Assembly: GCA_013398175.1 (NCBI GenBank)
Contig: VZRZ01000372.1
Span: 1,507 to 65,506 of the forward strand
Reading direction: 5' to 3'
Source: Climacteris rufus
Taxonomy: Eukaryota > Chordata > Aves > Passeriformes > Climacteridae
DNA length: 64,000 nucleotides
Part shown: piece by piece, positions 38,176 through 51,029 of the stretch
Position numbering within the stretch: position 1 is the stretch's first letter
Layout: each line of letters opens with the position of its first letter
Position numbers and translations under genes: made by a program
The notes under the pieces: generated by a model
What the model was told of the DNA's origin: nothing
Seen by the model: the letters and a program-made list of their open reading frames with translations, nothing else
Databases searched by the model: none

Positions 38176-41100
38176 TACAAGTTATTTATGAAATCCTCTG
38201 CACATGCAGAACTGACTGCTGTAAGGAAGCTGACTGCTGTAATTTGCATGCAGTCAACTGGGTCTCAGGTAATGAAAATATTTTAGGTTTGAAATGGCTA
38301 CAAAATGTAATACACCTCCAGGATGAATTTCTGAAAACACATAATATTAGAGAAATAATTAAATATATGATAAAAGCTCCTACATGGCTGCATAAGTAAG
38401 AAAGGGGACACAAATATACATATACATTTATCCATTTGTAAACAAAGGGTAAAATAAGTAGGACACAGAACCCAAATGAGCAGCACCTGAGAGATAATAC
38501 TACCAATTAATTTCTAAAAAGTCTCTAACAAAAGTTGAAATCTTCTTCCGTCACGACAGAGATATTTTGGCTGTATTAATATATTATCCTGAGTAAACTG
38601 GCTGAACTGCAAAGACAGAACACTATTCTAGAACAATGAAAGGAATGAAAAATACTTCTGCTCAGCACTGACATTTATCAATATAAAATAGCCACTTTTG
38701 CCATTGTTTGAAGTAAGGGAAGCAATTAAAGTGCACAAAACCATTTTGATACCAGCCCCCTATTTCCTGCACATGTTGGTAACCAAGTGCCTCCCCCTCC
38801 CTCCTTTGGTGCTGCTCATTAACTCTCCACAATAAACATCATCCCTCCATATCACACTTTGGAGAGCACTCCGAAACTGGGAGATTGGGCAACAGCACTG
38901 CTCTATGCAAAACCAGCCAAGTCCAGTCAGGAAACAGATTAATTTGAAAGGCTTAATTAATGACTGAACGTTTATACAGCCAAGATTTATGAGTTACAAG
39001 GAAGTAAGTCCAAAACATAACACTCCCTTCCGCATGCAAGCTCTCTCTTTAATGGTAAACAACTAGCCTAGGGTAAGATACTGTCTCAGTGCTCCAGCTC
39101 ACTTTCTTATTCCAACTTCCAAGCAGTGACAGAAGACAAATTAATTTCATACTTCTTTTTCTTTTCTTTTTTTTTCTGCTTCTCTATAAATATGGTTACT
39201 AATAAACACGGTTTGATGAAGACAAACTATAGATTTTTGTAATAAATAAACCAGTGATTTATTTTTTAGCTCATGAGTGCAAAGAGTATTAGAAATTTAG
39301 AAATTAGAAAGGAAAGCATATTAGAAAGGAAAGCAAAGAACAAAATCTTTTCTGGATTGATAAGTTCATAGAACTTATTTTCTATACATGCTTGGAGAAA
39401 ATCATAAACAAGAAGAGACAGGTCTTTATATCACATGCAAAAACTGTCCTAAAATCCCCCCAAATCCCAGGTTTTTTCAGTTTACTTCACAAATACTTTT
39501 GCAAATTTAGTAGCAACGAACGTCAGAAGCGAAGAGCAAGTTTTCAGCTTCTAAACTTTTGACCATATTCCATATTGCACTTGAGAACTTACATCTCATT
39601 ATGATGAGCACTTGCTATTTGAGTATTAAAGCAAGACTGCCAGCACAAGACTGCTTCTTTGGAAGACCTCAGACCTTAAACTAGAAAAGTCAAAATCAAG
39701 AAAAGTTTTGTTCTCTCTTGTTTACACTAAATTAGGGCACACATTTCCTTGCCTGCAAATTCTGTTTTGCTGACAAAGGAGTGCAGTTTGATTCTCTGCC
39801 CCTTGGTTTAGATAACACACAAATACACAGGAATGACCAGAGAAATGGCAAGATCCCACGAAATGAGGAGCCTGTGATGAGCCTTCCAGCCATACTGTGC
39901 CCTCCCTGGCAAGGGGACTCCCCAAAACACCTCTCTCCAGGTACACAGCCAGGACTGCCACTTGCACAGGGAACCAGAAACACAACCAGAAACACAAACG
40001 TGGCTTTGGGGTTTGAGGTTGGTGTTTTCTGCTTGCTTGTGGCAGTGCTGAACACTCAAGGCCTTGCCTGTCACGGGAAAATTCCCCAACAACCTGTCCT
40101 CCTGGCTTCTGTTCTTTGGTCCCTCATCCTCAGCCGAACAACAAAAACGACACCATGCAAGGGAAATCGGCTGCGGAAGAGACTGAGCAGAAGGAGTTTT
40201 CCTGACATGGGCTCACAAATATTTGCAAACCCACAGAGTCTAACCTATGAGCTGGGTACATTTTTTCTTCATTGGTTTATCATCAAATGGAAGCTCACTG
40301 GGAGCAGTTCTGGAAAAACACAAAGTTGGTCTATCCCTGTAAAAAGCCCAGAAAGACAAAACAGAGGACAGATTGCTGCTTTCCCCGTCCTTTCCCTTTC
40401 CAATGGTGTATTTCACTGTGCAATGTTAACCATAATAGTAATTTTCTAGTTTTTATCACAAATTCACTTTGTTTGATAGGAAATGAAGTAACAAACAGCA
40501 CATCTGTAAGACGCCATTTACTTTGAAAAAATAACTCCCACCCCCACTACCCTAAATAAGAAAATAAACCATCAAACAAAACCCAAAGCAGCTCTTTTAA
40601 ACTGGACAAAACGCTCTTGGTTCTCCTCCCCTGACAATGGGGATGTCAAGACCAATTAGCACTTGCAGTCATCTTGGGGTTTGTTCTGTTTTCTCCCACT
40701 GCAAGTGGTCAGGCCAGATCCGATGGCTCCCCTCTATACACGCAATGCCATGGACAAATTACAGAAGACTAAGACCTGAAAGGCTTTTTTCCTACCCAGC
40801 TATCCTTGACATTTTCATTACTCAAAGACAGGAAACAAAAAGCCTAAGCTGAGAACTAGGTGATAGTTTGAAAAAGTTTAATTAAAAAGTAAAGCAGACC
40901 ATGGAATTGCTTCTAACATAGCTAATAATTTGCTGCAGAGTTATTATTGTGCTGTTTCCATCTGCCAATAACCTTTTAATCCTTTTGCCAAAGGCAATCC
41001 AAAGCTTTATGTACTTCCATATGTATTTAAGGGTAACCGTAAAAGATAACTTGGAAATAACAAATTCCAACTTCTGCTATACAAAAATCTGAGCTACAGC

Positions 41101-41573
41101 AGTGCTTGTGCCCATCAGCTTTCCAGCAGGGCTCTGGAAAACAGAAGTTACATGGCAAGAATGAAAATTGCCATGTTTGACAACGTAGGTTTGGCTGCAA
41201 ATACTTGAAAGCTTCCCTGTTCCCCCATTCATGATCAGTGACTATCTTAATTACTAACAACTTCTCAAATGGTTTCAGAATTAACACTAGCAGCTTAATC
41301 TCACCAAAAAGCCACCAGCTCCAACAATGATATTGCTGAAGTTTGTGGATAAAAAAAGGAAGTGGAACAAAAGCAGACATTTCAACTATTCTTTCCCCAA
41401 AAAATCTCACTTAGAAAAATAAAATTACACCTAATCAAAACCTCTTTGAAAGGAATATAGCAGAGTGCATTTGCAAACTCAACTTTATGGGATGACAAGT
41501 GCATAAGTCTGTGGCTTATACACATTTTTAGGGACAGGAAGTTTAAAAGCATATCACAATTGAAATGTTAAGA

Positions 41574-41596
41574 AAAACAAACAAACAAACAAACAA
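41574..41596. repeat. (AAAC)n microsatellite
   Basis: Five AAAC/ACAA units in a row are read directly. Confidence 0.93.
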
Positions 41597-42437
41597 GAAA
41601 ACCCCTCCAAATACTGTATCAGTAATGATCATCCCTCCCCAAGTTTGCAACTTGAAACTTACTTTACACAAGTGAAATATTATTTCTATCATGGGAGAAA
41701 GCAATGGAAGCAGAATAGTTGTTGCATGTTCTACACAATGGTACTTTTACCAGTGAGGGCATTTAAGCTTGAAATTAGGTATGTTTATTGTTCAAGAAAT
41801 GCACGGTCTGTTGTGATTTGATTTTATTAGATATTATTATTCATTATTAGGTTCCAAATTTTTGCAACAGAAACAATGCCTTTGCAGATGACTGCCAAAA
41901 GCAAACATCTTATTTTCCCTGCACACAAAGATACCAATATATGTTCAAACATTTTAATTCATACACACACCTGACTCTCCAAGCTTTGCAGTTCAGTGAA
42001 GTGTAAACAGTCAGTGTTGCCATTAAAATACATGTTCTTCATTCACAGCAACAATAGCCAGGTAGATTAATAGGCTTTTACACCTGGGCCTTATTATTCC
42101 TCTGCCATTCATTAACATTTCTTCTACCGTGACAGCGAGTTAACTGGCACAGTCCCAGAAACACAAGTAGGTCAGCACAAGGTGTTCCTCTGCATGCTTT
42201 CATCTGGTATAAACATCCTGAGTTAGCCTTCAGGTACTATATCTAAATATTCCCAGTGCCAATTAAGATCATAATCAGAACTATTTTAGATCTCATTGAC
42301 CAAATACAACCCGTGGCTTTGGAGGGCTGATTCCATTAAGGATGGAAGGTAATTTCACTGAAGAAGTGAGGAGCCTTCTGCTGCTCTCCTGGCCAAGCTG
42401 ATGCTGGAGATTATGCCTTGGTGCTATCTCCTTGAAA

Positions 42438-42905
42438 TCACAGAATCATGAACAGCCTGGGTTGGAAGGGGCCTTATAGATCATCCAGTTTCAACCCCCC
42501 TGCCACGGGCAGGGACACCTTCCACTAGACCAGATTGCTCAGAGCCCCATCCAGCCTGGCCTTGCACACTTCCATGGATGGGGCAGCCACAGCTTCTTTG
42601 GGCAGCCTGTGCCAGGGCCTCACCACCCTCACAGGGAACAATTTATTCATAATAATCTAATCTAATCCTATTTTCTTTCAGTTTGAAGCCATTCCCCTTT
42701 GTCCTTTCACTCCACACCCTTGCAAGTACTCCTTCTCCTGTCTTGCAGGCTCCCTTCAGGTACTGGAAGGTCACAATTAGGTCACCCCGAAGCCTTCCCT
42801 TTTCCAGGCTGAACAACCCAAATTCTCTCAGCCTTTCCTCACAGGAGAGGTGCTCCATCCCTCTAATCATCTTGGTGGCCTCCTCTGGACTCAGCACATC
42901 CAAGG
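42438..42905 (-). mobile_element. CR1 LINE fragment, longest copy, with ORF2 C-terminal remnant
   Basis: This is the longest CR1 copy here, about 470 bases. On the minus strand it still reads SPEEATKMIRGMEHLS, then REFGLFSLEKGRLRGDLI, FQYLKGAC and KGNGFKLKENRIRLD, the C-terminal part of CR1 ORF2. The reading frame then ends, and the rest matches the CR1 3' tail up to TCACAGAATCATG on the plus strand. It is 5'-truncated, sense to AFG2A, and too short to be active. Confidence 0.96.
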
Positions 42906-45900
42906 GGAAAATTAGTATATGTGTAAAGAAAGGCAAATTGAACATTGAGGATGGACAGCCAGACACTGCATACTATTAAAATTAATCATAACAGGCACTT
43001 AAGCAAGTCAGGCACTTGGTAATCTTAAGGGCATGAGAAAAAGCAATGGATATGTAGGAATATTTACTTCCCCCACCCACCCCCACCCTAGTTTATGAGA
43101 AAAGTGGATACAAATCAATGAAACAAAAAGCCTTCAGCTGTATATTTTGTTAATGTAGTAAGACACACTCAGTATTTACAGTAACTTGTAGATGTTGAGA
43201 GGATCCGGCCCTGAAGTTGTTGAGTAAGAGTGAAGGATCAGGAATCAGTCTTCTGTGAAGTGCAATGACTTTTTGGTGACTTTCTCCAATTTGGATGCCT
43301 TGTCTTATACTTTAGGACTAGATTTGAGTCAAACTCAAAGCAGCAAGTTCAGTCCTAACCACATACCCTGTGACACATCATAACTTACAAGATCAAGTGC
43401 CAGCACTACAGGTTTAAATCAGAAAAACAGGGCAGTGTGAGGAAAAAGTGCTTATTGTTTTTTCTTTTCCTCTTTTTTAACATAAAAGCCAATTTTACTA
43501 CTCTGAGCTGATACAAGTATTTGTATTACGCCAATGAAAGTACTTCAAAAGGCAGAAATAAGCCAACACTTTCAATTCCTTCCTGATCACTGCAAATGCA
43601 ATTTTTACTCTGAACTTTACATACTCCCACTTGTGATCATTGCTATACTGAGAGCGTGTGCTTTAAGACATTGAAGAATAATCCCCACTGTCTGATTTAA
43701 AAAAAAAAATAATTACATTAAAAGTTGCTAGAAATAACTCAGGCAAAAAATAAAACTCAAAGAAAACAATAGCAGTAGCCTAAAGAGACATATTTTTTCC
43801 TTCAGGAATGAATTCCCATCTGCTTTTAAAGAGCAACATGTTTTTCCATTGCTGGGAATTACAGCCAAACCCAGGACAATAAAGCAGCAAAGCCAGAGGC
43901 AAGAGCAGAGGGCAAGTGAAGCTGGCTGACAGAGGCTCAGCCTAGGTTCTCTTTTATGAGCCTGTGTGACAGTGGCAGCTCAGCAGTGCCCTGCTGTGCT
44001 GGCAGCACTCTCCCCTCTGCCACCCTCAACAACAGGGAGCTCCTGCTTACTCCACCATGAGCAGGGTAGTGCAGAAACGGGAAGGCAGAGACAGGGAAGG
44101 AGGAGAACAGCACAGCTGGTGCTGCTGGTAAACCCAGGCATCTCCCATGGCCTCAGCTGGTTTGGTGAAACTACAGCTCCAGGGAAAGGAGCTTCCTCCT
44201 GGTTTGTATAAGCTCATGGGAAGGAAGCTTGCTCCTGACACAGGTGATGCTCCTACTGATGTTCTTCTTCCAAACATGGATGCAACCAAAAATAACCCTG
44301 CAAAGGCAGAGGGAGGACGAAAAGCAAACACAAGAGTGCTCATTTACAGTACCTGGGTGAACAACACCTTTAAAGCAGTTAATGAAGAAAAACATGTTGA
44401 AATCAGTTGCAAAGTTCATGCATCCAACCTGTTTCAGCATGGAAAGAATCAAGCTATCAGCTCTTTGGGCTTTATGGGGAAAAATATCTCAGGTTTGAGA
44501 AGAAAGTGAAATTTCACACCTCAGCACTGTTTGGTGCTCATTCAAATTCCCTTTGGCTTTTTTCCCCAGGTTCCTCTGAGGATCACTGTTCTTTGAGTTA
44601 CTTAGGAAGCATTTTGACTGTGTCCTCCTGAGCTGTTAATGGGTCTGACCTTTTTGGAAACACTAATGTCCCTTCAGCCAGATGCATTAAACCTCCCCTG
44701 CTTGATTAAACTATTAGCAAATCATTATCTCACAGAAGGAGAAAATGTTCTTTCCCAGATGAGCCTGCCGTACATAAATTTCAGTGCAAATACTCCCCTC
44801 TACACCAAACCTTACGTTTTGCATAAAGGTGCTGATTGCCAACCGTGCTCTATACCCTCACAGGGTCAGGGCATGCAGTGCTTTGTCAGGTCTCAGCTAA
44901 GACACAACGTGATGAAAATCCACCCACTTTGGGCAACATCTGTGGAAAATGCATGACAGGAACCAGATCTTTCTGAAGCGACTGAAGAGGAGAGTGGGAG
45001 AGGCGGCATAAGGCCACCAAGTGCTGTTTTTGGCACTGCCATGCCCACACCATCCCCAGACATCCCCAGGTGCTTGAGAGGCAGCATAAGGCCACCAAGT
45101 GCTGCTTTTGGCACTGCCATGCCCACGCCATCCCCAGACATCCCCAGGTGCTCGCACTGCCCCCGTTCCCACTCTGCCCCAGCACATTCCGCACGTACGA
45201 GGCTCCTGCGAGCCCAGCAGCAGGCAGAATCCCATGGGAAGTCCTGTGCAGTTAGTGATTTCCTTTCCGGTGATTCATCTCGTTTATCCCAAACACTAAC
45301 GTCTGGAAAACATTCCCAATGCCAGGTATTTCCTCACCTTCCAGACACCTGTGCCAAACACATCCTTAGCACTGATAAATGTGTGTAGGAAGGAGGTGAT
45401 CCCATGCTACCCATATTGGATGAAGGCTGAGACCTTTCCTCACCCACCCACACAAAAATGTTGACTTTTCAATGAGTGATATAAATTAACAGATCCTCTG
45501 CACCATTCCAAGAGAAACATCGGAGGTTCATCTGAGGCCTTAATCATGCTGCATTTCACTTTGATGGCGTTCCTCACCTTGAAAATCACATTTCACTGTA
45601 ATACTTCAGGCTACTGTATAGGATTGAATCCGTTGACCTTTAAAAATGTTAAGCAGAAAGCCTTTTCCTTAAGTCTGGAATATCTTTTCCTTCATGGAAA
45701 GCCACATGTAAATAAGATAACAACTGCTGAATGTCCTTCTTTATAGCTAAACCCTCCCTCTCCTTTACTGTAGATGTTCTTTACTACAGAGACAAATTTT
45801 TCCCAATCTCTTAAAAGACTCTTTTCCTGTGCACCTACAATGGAACACATGCTCATTCCTTTTGCACTTAAATATCTTCCCCTATAAGAAAGCGAGGAAT

Positions 45901-48900
45901 TTGGAGAGGTTTTCTTTGTTTGGGATGTTTTTCAAATCAATGTCAATAGTTTAAATATGTCAATATCTGGTAAACAAGAACATGTATGTTTTGGAATACA
46001 TATTTTAAAAGTCAAAGACTTGAGTTGATTTGAACTAGTTTGCTGCTGCAAAGATCTTTTTGGCATCAAATCTGCTCTTATTTGAGCCAGAGCAAACCTT
46101 CATCAGTTTGCTTTTCTTCCCCTTCACTTTCTGTGCTCCCATTGAGGGTTATTGCAAAGTGAGAAAGATATTTTTTACATTAACTGTGCTACTTCGACTA
46201 AGAACCAGTGAAAGATTTACAGGTTCCAAGATTCCTGCTTTACTATTGTGTTCTGTAAGCATGGAAACTGATAATACTATAGAAACCATGCCAGCCTTGG
46301 CTTTCACCATGACCTGCTTTCCACCAATTTAAAAGCAGTCAGTCCCATTATCTTACTTTTATAAGCACACTCCTCTGAAGAATAGTCATCATATCCAGAT
46401 TATTTAATTTTTTTATTACTTCCAACCAACTTTAAACTCAGAACAACTCAACACTTGATTTCAGTTTCTGTCTAAAACCTCCCTCTCTGCCTTTTAAATT
46501 GTAACAAGAACATCATCTGACTGAGGCTCAGACAATAAAAGAACATCTCTCTCTCTACTGGGTTTATTTTCCTTTTTATTACCTACTTTCTGGAATAAAA
46601 TATTTCTCCAGTGGGGAAACACTCTCTTAATTCCTTGGTCATCTAACCCCAAATTGAAAAATGGAGCACTGAGTTTGTAGAAAGTCCACCTTTCCTAAGG
46701 TGAGCTGGCTGTAGCAGCATCATGAAAACAAGCAAATGAGACCCAAAGAACTCACACTGCTCATACTTTAAAACATTGCTCTTAGGTAGTTCTGTGGTCG
46801 GATCTTTAATTATTCCTACTTTAGTGGGAAATTAAACAGATAAAACTTCTCAGCATGAGGTGCAACAGTGAAAATGCTCTAGGAAAAGCTGTGATCAAAC
46901 TGTGAACAACCTCAGAGTGAAGACATTCTAATTATATAAAACCATTAGAAAATTAGCAGTTTTATAAAAGTTGGACCTCCTGCAATTTTGCCTAAAATAA
47001 AATGCAGTATCCCTGAAGAACCCAAGCACTGCTGCAGAGAACTACTTCTTCAGAAGCATCTGGAAATGAAGACTGCACTCAAACCAAAATATTTCCAGAA
47101 AGCTGAGGATTTCTTCAAACTAAAAGTTAACTGTACAGACACTGCTCATCTAATGCCTTTTTTTAGTACTTTAAACTTCACTTACACACGAAAGAGGGAA
47201 AGTGTAATTCACCGTCATAAATTATGTTCCATTTTCTCTCACATGAAACAGTGGGAAGTAATCACCCTATTTTGCTATCTTGATATATCTTTAAAGGTAG
47301 TCATTAAGAGAAACATACATCCAGCAGGTGAACAGAGATAACTGGTCATAAGTGATGACAGGCAAAAATACACAAGTATCTGATCTGAAAAAGGGCCAAG
47401 TTGGAAGCCAGATACACACTGAACTCTCCACTTTACTGGCTCTTTATTCAGCTCATGTCAGGATGATTCAACGCATCTTTACACGCAACTCCCTATTCAT
47501 ACAGCATCTTCTAGTCACAAAACCAAGCATTTTCCATTTCTTTCTCTAAACAAAGGCTAGAACAGTGGAATGGGAACTTGCCATTCAGCAGCGGAAACTA
47601 TTTGTAAAGCTGGGAAGCTGGAGACACTGGGAAGAAAAGGCTTTAATGAAACTGGCCACTGTGTGTGCCAACTGTCAAGACTTTATATATTCTTCCAAGG
47701 AACCCTGACTGAGGCTTTTTCTGTATTTACTCTTTACATCCCAGTTATTATAATACTTTGCTTGATGCAAAAGGACAGAATTTGTGAGAAATGCCATATT
47801 AGAAACAGGCAGCCTTTTTTTTTCCCTGCAACTGGTTTGTAGCTGCACTCAATGACCCATTAACTTAGTTTTGGTTCTGTATAAAGCCAGCACCAAGACA
47901 TTTGTGAGTCATTATCAACCAGGCACTGGAATTCACCACTAGCTTTTCAGCTGATCCTGATCCAAAGGAAATCCCCATATGCTTGGAATTTCTAAAATAC
48001 AAGCTTTCCAGTTGTTGCCTGGTAAGACAACAGTTGCCATATGCAACAGGGGATATGTTTATATTTGTGTTTTTGGAGGCTTGTAACTCAGCCAGCGGCA
48101 GATAAATTTTCCCAAGGCAGCAAAAGTTGCATCACTGTCCCCTGAATATAAACATAATGCTGTTTCAGGTCATTACTCCAAAACGTGGAGGCAGTGGAGC
48201 TGTGACAATTTTCCAGACCAACACTTAAGCCTGAAATCCTTTTTATTGTTGCCTTTTTTTTCATTGTCAAAGCCCACATTCTGGGCAAAAACATGTGCTA
48301 CACAAACCAGCTCTGCTCACTACACAGCTTCCATTCATTCATTCCCAGAGCACAGTCCTGTGAATGTCCTCCACATTCCCAGTCCTGTGCTGTGGAGGAG
48401 GAAAATTTTCGTGGGTTTGACTTCAGTGTCTGCTGTGACACAGCTGCCCAAAATAAATCCACAGCACAAAAGGAGTGCCCTCACTAGCCAGGGGTTATTA
48501 GTAGGCAGCACAGCATTTTACAACATACCAGCATATAGGTGACAGCTAAATGGGCACAAGTCTTGCCTGGGAGCAGCACATTCAATGACCAGTACACTGA
48601 GAAGGGTTCCAGCATTACAGGAATCACACAAATCCTCCACCATCACCCAAGACAAAAGTTTAGCTTATTTCCCTGCCCCTGTAAATAGCACAAAGAGAGA
48701 TGGGGAGCCAAGGAAAGCACATCAGATTTTCCACTCTGCTATGGAAAAAGTAGAAGATGACTATGGAATTAGATGGTGTGATAATGCAGACACTAGAACT
48801 GGCTACATCAAGGTGGAAATTCTGGTATTTCATACCTTTCAAGAGCTCGACTTGGCAACCTTATTAACATTCTTTGGATTTTTGAATTAATATAATTACT

Positions 48901-49583
48901 TTCAATTAATTAAAATGAGGAAAGAATGAAATATCCTTTCACGAAACACTGACATGAATAATATCCAGGAAGCAGAGTGGTGACCACTAATGTACTGATA
49001 CTTATAATAACTCCAGGCAGCAGCATCTGAGACAGTTTCTCCTTCTACCCAGGACAGGAAATAATTGTCTGACATCCATTGTCAGAAGCTAACTAATAGC
49101 AAGGAGCTATAACAATAAGTGCTGCTGTGAGGTCTTGATTACGTGGAATAGGAAAGTACAAGCTTTGGAGTGACTCCTTTGCAACTCCGCTGCACTGTTT
49201 CCTAACTTCATCTCTCCTCTCTTCACCTGAGGCTCTAAGTCACAATCCTACCCTCAAAAGATTCCCAGAGATGTGGGGGAACTGTTTGGGAAGTCTGGGA
49301 GCACTTGTCTCCACCTCCCCCTCCACTCCAGGCAGCACATCCTTAATGAGGCTGCCTGCAATTGTACCAAGGCACACACTGGAAGAGACCTTTCCTCTGG
49401 CAAAAATCCTCTGATAGAGACCTTGAAGGAAAAAAGCCTCAAACTGCAGAAACACACAGGAATATCTCAAATATTCCCTTTCATCATTCCCACGAGTACT
49501 CTGAGAAGGCTCAAGGGATATCTGGATGACACTTGAGTTCAGCTTTAAACACCATTTTGTGCAGCGACTCCAGAAAGTTTTAC
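42906..49583. other. AFG2A intron interior, no gene seen
   Basis: No exon or RNA gene was recognised. A 78-bp tandem duplication lies at 45001-45155. A GC-richer patch surrounds 43960-44150. Confidence 0.5.
45001..45155. repeat. 78-bp tandem duplication, two copies
   Basis: Two units start at 45001 (AGGCGGCATAAGGCCACCAA) and 45079 (AGGCAGCATAAGGCCACCAA) and differ at only a few positions. Because 78 is a multiple of 3, open frames on both strands read through the repeat and show internal duplication; this need not mean coding. Confidence 0.93.
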
Positions 49584-49748
49584 CTCTGCTCCTGAGTACT
49601 TCTGCGTGCGCTCCACGAGCTCAGCCAAGCAGACTTCATCACTGACAGGCATGGACTGGAAATGAAGCCTGAAGATTTCCCTGCGAGTGGCTGCATCTGG
49701 CAAGGGCACGTAGATAATCCTGTCTATTCGCCCCGGTCTCAGCAAGGC
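49584..49748 (-). CDS. AFG2A: AFG2A (SPATA5) penultimate coding exon, end of AAA+ D2 domain
   Basis: This internal exon encodes 55 residues in phase 0, beginning ALLRPGRIDR and ending YSGAE. ALLRPGRID is the second region of homology of a Cdc48-type AAA+ D2 domain and supplies the arginine-finger residues. YVPLPD and the following helix lead into the C-terminal lid, and YSGAE opens the sensor-2 motif. The match to vertebrate AFG2A is from family knowledge. The acceptor reads TTTCGCTGCAG|GCC and the donor GCAGAG|GTAAAA on the minus strand, so the open frame running past both ends is intronic. AFG2A is the relative of yeast Afg2/Drg1; with AFG2B, AIRIM and CINP it forms the 55LCC ATPase complex, which acts in cytoplasmic pre-60S ribosome maturation and in replisome protein turnover. 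The Cys in DEVCLAEL differs from the Asp I recall in human. No frameshift is seen. Confidence 0.95.
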
Positions 49749-51013
49749 CTGCAGCGAAAGCATCACAGGAAAAGTTACAGCACATCAAGAAGGTAAAAAA
49801 GCACAACTCAAAAACAGCACCACCACCAAATAACCAACAATTTCAGCAAAAGCAAGAACCTGCACAGGAAAAGACAGTCAGGCTACTCAGCTTGTGAAAT
49901 ACCAGTTTATGGAAAAAAGGTATCATAAAGGAACCATAGTCATTTTCCTAAAATAATACTTTAAGACTTGTTGCAAGGTGTGCTGGAATGTCAGGATTTG
50001 GCAGAAGGACGGGTGGCAATGGACACATCCCCAACTCAGATCTTCCACCAAGACAATAAGAGGAGAAAACAAGGATTTTTTTGGAAGTGAAGCTTACATT
50101 CTGGATCCATGTTGCTTTATCTCAAATTATTAAGGTTGCACATGCTTACAGAAGAGCGGGTTATTCTGACAGGCTTTTTTATGCAAAATGAGGCAACAAC
50201 AGACAGAGGCCCAGTGATGCTCAACTTCCCACATGTGTTTGTCCTTGCACTGTAGCCTCTGCCACAAAAGAAGGACACAGACACCTGTTGAAAAGAGAGC
50301 AAAGAAGAAGTGGGGCTGAACCAGCCCCACTTTATTTTATATGTCTCTTAGAAACCACCGTGGATTGGAGGGAGAACTCACCGCCCCTCAATCACACTGG
50401 TCAAAGGAAACATCCATCAAACTTCTCTGCCCAGGAGAAAGGAATGTAAATAATAAACTACCATTAGAAAAACATGGATATGTTTACAGAGAATGTATGA
50501 GAAACAGTTACAGAAGAATGAAAACATCAAGGACTGCAAAACTCAGGGCAACACTTGCACTTTGGGTGCCCAGGGTTACTCAGATCCACTGGGAGGTAGG
50601 AGGGTGACAGAGAAAATAGCAACAGACAACATAAGAGGGGACAATGGCCATGAAGGGCAGCATGGACGGGAGGCTAAAAGTTCAAGAAGAGAAGCACAGC
50701 CTCGGGGCAGGTCATCAGGGAGGCTGTGGAAACTCTGTCCTTAGGGGTTTTATGGCTCAGCCAGATGAAGCCAAACTCTCCCCAGTCTGGTCTGGTGAAC
50801 GTCCTGTGTGTGCAGGAGGGGGAATCACAGAGCCTCTGGAAGATCCCTTGAAACAGCTTTCTGGACAGGGTCAAAAAGTAAACATTATCTATATATAAAA
50901 CAATTATATCCGATATACAGGAGAAGCCAAACTCATAAATTTATGAGAAGAGAGGAAGCTCATTTCCCTATGTTTAGAAAAAATCTCCACGATTTTTGAA
51001 AACCATCTACAGT

Positions 51014-51029
51014 AAAAAAAAAAAAAAAA
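51014..51029. repeat. Poly-A tract
   Basis: A run of A is read directly; a second A-rich run follows at about 51067-51081. Confidence 0.85.

Larger units (their letters stand above)
16243..49583 (-). other. AFG2A: AFG2A last intron (33,341 bp)
   Basis: This intron separates the last two coding exons and is bounded by a GTAAAA donor and a TTTCTTTGCAG acceptor. It holds five recognisable CR1 fragments, simple repeats, one island-like CpG-rich block and a 78-bp tandem duplication, each listed separately. No further AFG2A exon is expected here because the protein joins without a gap. The open frames inside it look like chance frames or CR1 shadows. Confidence 0.9.

Noticed and set aside
42643..42966. 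107-codon minus-strand frame with good protein-like composition
   Set aside because: It is a genuine remnant, but of CR1 ORF2 rather than a host gene; annotated as part of the CR1 fragment.
49545..49766. Reading the whole 73-codon open frame around the AFG2A exon as coding
   Set aside because: The residues outside 49584-49748 lie beyond a canonical acceptor and donor and do not match the family.
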